Part shown: in pieces, positions 60,368 to 64,000 of the stretch
Layout: every line of letters starts with the position of its first letter
How positions within the stretch are numbered: the first letter of the stretch is position 1
Assembly: GCF_010894435.1 (NCBI RefSeq)
Contig: NZ_JAAIXZ010000010.1
Coordinates: 144,253 to 208,252, forward strand
Reading direction: 5' to 3'
DNA length: 64,000 nucleotides
Origin: Pyxidicoccus trucidator
GTDB lineage: Bacteria; Myxococcota; Myxococcia; Myxococcales; Myxococcaceae
The notes under the pieces: model-generated
What the model saw: the letters and a program-made list of their open reading frames with translations, nothing else
Told to the model about the DNA's origin: nothing
Database searches by the model: none
Program-made: the position numbers and the translations under genes

Positions 60368-61141
60368 ATGAAGCGGTTGCAGGACAAGGTCGCGGTCATC
60401 ACCGGCGGCGGTAGTGGCATCGGAGCGGCGACGGCCGCGCTCTTCGTCCAGGAGGGCGCCCGGGTGGTGGTGGTGGGCCGGAACGCGGAGAAGCTCCGCA
60501 AGACGGTGCAGGCCATCAACCACGAGAACGTCAGCTACTCCGTGGCGGATGTCTCCCAGGTCGAGGACACCCAGCGCTACCTCCGTGAGGCGGTGGAGCG
60601 CCACGGTGGGCTCGACATCCTGGTGAGCAACGCGGGCATCCAGGGGGAGTTCCGCCCCATCTCCGACATCTCCGTGGAGTCCTTCGACTCGGTGATGGCC
60701 ATCAACGTGCGCGGTACGTGGCTGGCCATCAAGTACGCGTTCCCCGAAATGCAGAAGCGCGGCGGCGGAAGCATCATCCTCACCTCCTCGGCGGGAGGCC
60801 TCGGTGGGATGGGGGTCTCCTCGCCGTACGTGACCAGCAAGCACGCCGTCGTGGGAATCGCGCGCGCGGCCGCCATCGACGGTGCGCCCCACCGCATCCG
60901 GGTCAACGCGGTGTGCCCTGGCCCCGTCGACAACGACATGATGACGAATGTGGAGCAGATGATGGGGCCCGGCAAAGAGGCCGAGATTCGGGCCTGGGTC
61001 GCCGGGCGCGTGCCCCTCAAGCGCTTCGCCTCCAACGAGGAGGTCGCCCGGCTGAACCTCTTCCTCGCCAGCGAGGACAGCGGCTACTGCACCGGCGGCG
61101 CCTACCCCGTGGACGGCGGCTGGTCCTCCAGCCTGCCCTGA
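60368..61141 (+). CDS. Short-chain dehydrogenase/reductase
   Basis: 257 residues with AAGGGGGAG before the ATG. VITGGGSGIGAATAA binds the nucleotide, LVSNAGIQG is the structural motif, and the catalytic set is Ser (LTSSAGG) with Tyr-Lys in YVTSKHAV. ARVVVVGRNAEK indicates NADP preference through the Arg. A PVDGGWSSS end is typical. The substrate cannot be assigned. A hairpin follows its stop. Confidence 0.9.
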   Translation: MKRLQDKVAVITGGGSGIGAATAALFVQEGARVVVVGRNAEKLRKTVQAINHENVSYSVADVSQVEDTQRYLREAVERHGGLDILVSNAGIQGEFRPISDISVESFDSVMAINVRGTWLAIKYAFPEMQKRGGGSIILTSSAGGLGGMGVSSPYVTSKHAVVGIARAAAIDGAPHRIRVNAVCPGPVDNDMMTNVEQMMGPGKEAEIRAWVAGRVPLKRFASNEEVARLNLFLASEDSGYCTGGAYPVDGGWSSSLP

Positions 61142-61183
61142 GCAGCGCGGAGTGGGTGGCGCCGCAGCACCTCCTGCTCCCCG

Positions 61184-61210
61184 CCCGTCACTGGATTGGC
61201 CGGTGGCGGG
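61184..61210. terminator. Hairpin between convergent SDR and lipoprotein genes
   Basis: CCCGTCACTGG (61184-61194) pairs with CCGGTGGCGGG (61200-61210) in an 11-base stem with two G-U pairs and a 5-base loop. It lies between the SDR stop (61141) and the convergent lipoprotein stop (61228), so it could serve both. No U-tract is present. Confidence 0.5.
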
Positions 61211-61227
61211 CAGGGTAGGGGGCTGCG

Positions 61228-61845
61228 TCAGTAGGGGACGTTGAGGGTGGTGAAGGTCGGCGGCGTGGTGCTGGTGAAGAAGTTCACGAACGTCGCGACG
61301 TAGTAGTTGCCCCCCAGGCCCTGGAGGGTGCCCGACTTGTAGCCCTGCACCTTCAGCGTCGTGCCATCGGCTTGGATGGAGACTCCGCCCGAGGTGATCT
61401 GCCCGTAGGGGTAGTCACCGCGGATGTCCGCGCTGCGCACCGTGGACAGGGTCGCCGGGTCCACGTGCCTGAGACCCAGGTAGGTGGGCGAAGAGCCGCT
61501 GTAGGTCCCCTTCAGCGTGAACGCGACCGCGAGCCCCAGGGCGTTTCCCTTCATCGACAGCTTGGGCTCGGAGCCGTAGGAGGTCCCCATTACCGTCGAG
61601 ACGTCCGCGGGATGGGGGCAGCCCTCGCCGCCGTTGCGGGTGAGGATGACATTGTAGGTCGGCGGCGCCGGGAGGGTCTGGATGGCGTTGAGCGTGAAGT
61701 CGCAGCCCTGCGACGACGCCGTCGCGGGAATCACGACGGCTGCGGACTGCCGCGCCAGTTCCTCGCCTTCCACCTGCTCCGGTCCACCACAGGCGGCAAG
61801 AGTCAGGACAGAACCCAGACACATCACACGCGAGAGCTTGTTCAT
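61228..61845 (-). CDS. Secreted lipoprotein, unknown
   Basis: 205 residues. Signal MNKLSRVMCLGSVLTLAACG with lipobox LAAC. The mature part has two Cys that may form a disulfide (SSQGCDFTLNAI and GGEGCPHPAD) and beta-rich sequence (SIQADGTTLKVQGYKSG). I do not recognise a family. It stands 36 bases after the stop of the upstream hypothetical gene on the same strand. Confidence 0.68.
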   Translation of the reverse strand: MNKLSRVMCLGSVLTLAACGGPEQVEGEELARQSAAVVIPATASSQGCDFTLNAIQTLPAPPTYNVILTRNGGEGCPHPADVSTVMGTSYGSEPKLSMKGNALGLAVAFTLKGTYSGSSPTYLGLRHVDPATLSTVRSADIRGDYPYGQITSGGVSIQADGTTLKVQGYKSGTLQGLGGNYYVATFVNFFTSTTPPTFTTLNVPY

Positions 61846-61881
61846 TTGCGGAATGCCTTTCAGGGAAGAGCCATCACCCTA

Positions 61882-62763
61882 TCAAGACAGACCTGGTGGG
61901 CCAACGAGGATGTCCTTCCATTCGCCATAGCCCTCCGCGGGTGCGCCGCTCTTCAGGAACCTGCGCACGTCGGAGTCGAACTCCAGCAAGATGCTGCCCA
62001 CGGACTGGCTCAGCCAGTCTTCGTCGCTGCAGGCCAGCAGGCTCCCGGCGGCCTGGAGCGCCGGAGTCCCCTGCTTGACGGCGAGAATGACAGACAACTG
62101 GTGACTCTCCGCGCCTGGCATCTGACGTTGCGCGAGGGCCTTCAGGCGCCAGCGTGCCCCTGTAACTCCGAGCACCTCCGTCTGAGCGCACCTCCGGACC
62201 GCTTCGGAGATGAGAGGGCCCACGCCCTCCTTGCCGTAGCGCTCCACCGCGACCTCCGCCGTCAGTCGCGCGGTGGGCAGTGGCACCCAGAGCCCCACCT
62301 TCTTCAGCGTGTCGAGCTGGAGCGAGCCGCTCAATTCCTTGCGCGCCTTCACCTCCGCGCCCTGCTCCGGCAACAGCTTGAGCACGCGAAAGGCGTCTGG
62401 ACTCTCCACTTCGGTGCTGAACTCCACGAGGCACTCGATGCGCGAGAAGCCCTGGCCCCTCATCGGGAACAGCGTCAGGGAAATGTCGACCTGCCACAGC
62501 GAGTACCCATCAGGACAGGGCACCTCCAGACCCCGGTACGGCGTCACCGTCAGCTCGCGATGAAACGACACCAGCTCCGCGGTGGCCTGCTTGCGCAGCT
62601 CGATGAAGTACTCCCCCAGGTGCGTGCCATCGCACAGGGCGGCGGACCGCGTGCTCAGCCGAAACGCGTCATGCACGGCCTCATCCCATCGCGGCAGGGA
62701 ACCCACCGGAGGATGGACCTCCAGGAAGCGTTCGAGCGCCTCGCTCATCAGCTCATGGGACAT
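61882..62763 (-). CDS. Hypothetical cytoplasmic protein
   Basis: 293 residues, no signal peptide or membrane segment. Alpha/beta sequence with no motif known to me; the beta-rich middle (SLWQVDISLTLFPM, GFSRIECLVEFST) is suggestive of a binding fold. The ATG at 62763 precedes MSHELMSEALERFLEVHPP. Its neighbours upstream are a block of membrane proteins on the same strand, but the 46-base gap and lack of overlap leave the link unclear. Confidence 0.6.
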   Translation of the reverse strand: MSHELMSEALERFLEVHPPVGSLPRWDEAVHDAFRLSTRSAALCDGTHLGEYFIELRKQATAELVSFHRELTVTPYRGLEVPCPDGYSLWQVDISLTLFPMRGQGFSRIECLVEFSTEVESPDAFRVLKLLPEQGAEVKARKELSGSLQLDTLKKVGLWVPLPTARLTAEVAVERYGKEGVGPLISEAVRRCAQTEVLGVTGARWRLKALAQRQMPGAESHQLSVILAVKQGTPALQAAGSLLACSDEDWLSQSVGSILLEFDSDVRRFLKSGAPAEGYGEWKDILVGPPGLS

Positions 62764-62809
62764 GGGGCTCCTCGCCGCGTCTCGTGGCCTGCCAGGACGC
62801 CCGGAGCGG

Positions 62810-63574
62810 TCATCCGGTCTTCCTTCGCACCAGCGTCGCTCCTCCGTCCACCGCCGACTTCAGAGCCCCACGAATCGCATCCTGCGCCCGACCCGCGAGC
62901 CGCAGCTCCAGCTTCACCAGCACCGGCACATCGGCCCGGCACTTCGGGCAGCGTGAGGCCTCCTTGCGAATGGACGCGCCGCACCCCGCCGGGCACGGCC
63001 GACGCGAGCGCCCCTCCAGCCGCCGCGCGAACAGCCCCGCCACCACGCACCCCACGGTGAAGACAATCACCAGCGCCAGGGCCAGCGGAGCAAACAAGAT
63101 GGCCGCCGCCGCCACGGCCAGGGCCACGAAGTCCTCCATGCGCAGCAGCCAGCGGTAGGGGTGGGCCAGGTCGGTCTCCAGATTTCCCACGCTGTCCTGC
63201 AGCCGCTGCCGCATCGAATAGGTCGCCACGGCGATGCCCGCGCCCACCGCGCCCACGGCCCACGGGGGGAGCTGCTCCGTTTGCACCCCCATCGAGGCCA
63301 TTGCCACCACCGCGCCGCTCGCGGCGCTCAGGCTGAACTGTGCCAGCCCCAGGAACAGGCGCAGGTCCGCGTCCCGCTGCGTGTACATCTCGAAGGCCAG
63401 CAGGGCGACGAAGGTCCCCATCGCCTCGGGAGTGGCCATCCACGCCATCTCAGGCGGCAGCGCCACGTAGTGGAAGTGCGAGGCCGCCGCCACCAGCAGC
63501 AGGCTGGCCCCGGCGCGCGTCCCGGACGCACTGCTCAGTCCGATGAGCTGGGAAAGGATTGCGAAGGAAATCAT
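62810..63574 (-). CDS. DUF4126-like membrane protein with zinc ribbon
   Basis: 254 residues. Several membrane segments (LGLAQFSLSAASGAVVAM, VALAVAAAAILFAPLALA) with the opening LSQLIGLSSASGTRAGASLL resembling DUF4126. A C-terminal zinc-ribbon-like set CPAGCGASI and CPKCRAD follows the membrane part. Its start lies 3 bases after the stop of the next upstream gene, so they form an operon. Function is unknown. Confidence 0.68.
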   Translation of the reverse strand: MISFAILSQLIGLSSASGTRAGASLLLVAAASHFHYVALPPEMAWMATPEAMGTFVALLAFEMYTQRDADLRLFLGLAQFSLSAASGAVVAMASMGVQTEQLPPWAVGAVGAGIAVATYSMRQRLQDSVGNLETDLAHPYRWLLRMEDFVALAVAAAAILFAPLALALVIVFTVGCVVAGLFARRLEGRSRRPCPAGCGASIRKEASRCPKCRADVPVLVKLELRLAGRAQDAIRGALKSAVDGGATLVRRKTG

Positions 63575-63577
63575 GGC

Positions 63578-64000
63578 TCAGCCTCCCACCAGGCTGGAGA
63601 GGAGCCCACGCAGCACCCCGAGCTTCTCGAACAGCCACCACAGCAACATCACCGAGCCGACCGTGAAGACCAGCAGCGACGTCAGGAACCCCACCAGCAG
63701 CACCACCTCCCACCGCGCCATTGGGATTCCGCGCGCCTCGCGCTCCGTCTGCCACGCCAGGTAGCGGCGCGCGAAGATGCCCGCGGCGGCGACCTGGCCC
63801 GTGCTCAGCACCACCTTGGCCAGCGCTCCGACGGCGGGGATGAAGGTGAGCACCTCGCCCAGGAGGATGGCCGCCGCCACGAAGCAGCCCGCCGCCAGCC
63901 GCAGCGTCAGCTGTGAGACCTGCCTGCGCTGCGGCGTGAGCAGCTGCAGCGCCGGCTTCACCATCGTCACGCGAATCCACAGCAGCGCCGCCACGAGCAG
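63578..64000 (-). CDS. Membrane protein, 5' end possibly outside window
   Basis: At least 138 residues, with three hydrophobic segments (FVAAAILLGEVLTFIPAVG, EVVLLVGFLTSLLVFTVGSV, MLLWWLFEKLGVLRGLL). The frame is open to the window edge; a GTG at 63994 could be the start, but a longer protein is likely. It is co-transcribed with the DUF4126-like gene. No family recognised. Confidence 0.55.
   Translation of the reverse strand: MLVAALLWIRVTMVKPALQLLTPQRRQVSQLTLRLAAGCFVAAAILLGEVLTFIPAVGALAKVVLSTGQVAAAGIFARRYLAWQTEREARGIPMARWEVVLLVGFLTSLLVFTVGSVMLLWWLFEKLGVLRGLLSSLVGG

Overview
The window is very GC-rich in most places, with strong G/C third-position bias, and it carries families typical of fruiting myxobacteria. 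These include many two-component proteins, WGR/TIGR02996/leucine-rich-repeat proteins, an AAA-TPR signalling ATPase, Tox-REase-5/Imm52 modules, sphingolipid-type enzymes and lipoproteins with short lipoboxes. I infer Myxococcota, probably Myxococcaceae (Myxococcus, Corallococcus or Pyxidicoccus); the genus cannot be fixed from the sequence alone. I found no rRNA, complete tRNA, insertion sequence or CRISPR array.

Layout. 1-7.6 kb is accessory and damaged. It holds a tandem DUF1254/DUF1214 duplication, a sensor kinase and FixJ-type regulator with an inverted broken copy of the regulator's HTH end upstream, a frameshifted phage-type Ntn-hydrolase gene, a DUF6188 gene and a Tox-REase-5/Imm52 toxin-immunity pair. 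7.6-22.3 kb is stable-looking: RecD2 helicase, an FGGY kinase with a sphingosine-phosphate-lyase-like enzyme, a PheS-related ligase, a double-kinase hybrid with its receiver, an ABM / iron alcohol dehydrogenase / dienelactone hydrolase operon and a polysaccharide-lyase-like lipoprotein. 22.7-27.5 kb has an AAA-TPR ATPase, an L,D-transpeptidase, a LOG-family protein and a small membrane protein.

27.5-45.6 kb is the most interesting part. A plus-strand operon (HAD phosphatase, STM4013, STM4012 and STM4011 families, with two radical SAM enzymes) runs into a minus-strand run of eleven genes. That run begins with a small radical SAM protein and continues with two unknown proteins, a soluble FtsH-like AAA protease, an 88-residue protein starting at TTG, a 1092-residue protein, a MoxR ATPase and a vWA-like protein. 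It ends with two WGR-LRR (STM4015-type) paralogues and an ATP-grasp STM4014 protein. Most start and stop codons overlap. The upstream part fits the computationally described FtsH-MoxR-vWA ternary systems of multicellular bacteria; the downstream part is the uncharacterised STM4011-4015 set. Their fusion into one locus suggests a joint function nobody has assigned.

45.8-64 kb holds a PilZ protein, a fatty-acid 2-hydroxylase-like enzyme (a possible partner of the sphingolipid lyase), a GFA-like protein, a methyltransferase, a GerMN-amidase, several secreted lipoproteins (one only 34 residues), a NarL-type regulator and kinase arranged tail to tail with overlapping ends, a truncated flavin-reductase fragment, a J-domain/zinc-ribbon protein, an SDR and a block of membrane proteins cut off by the window end.
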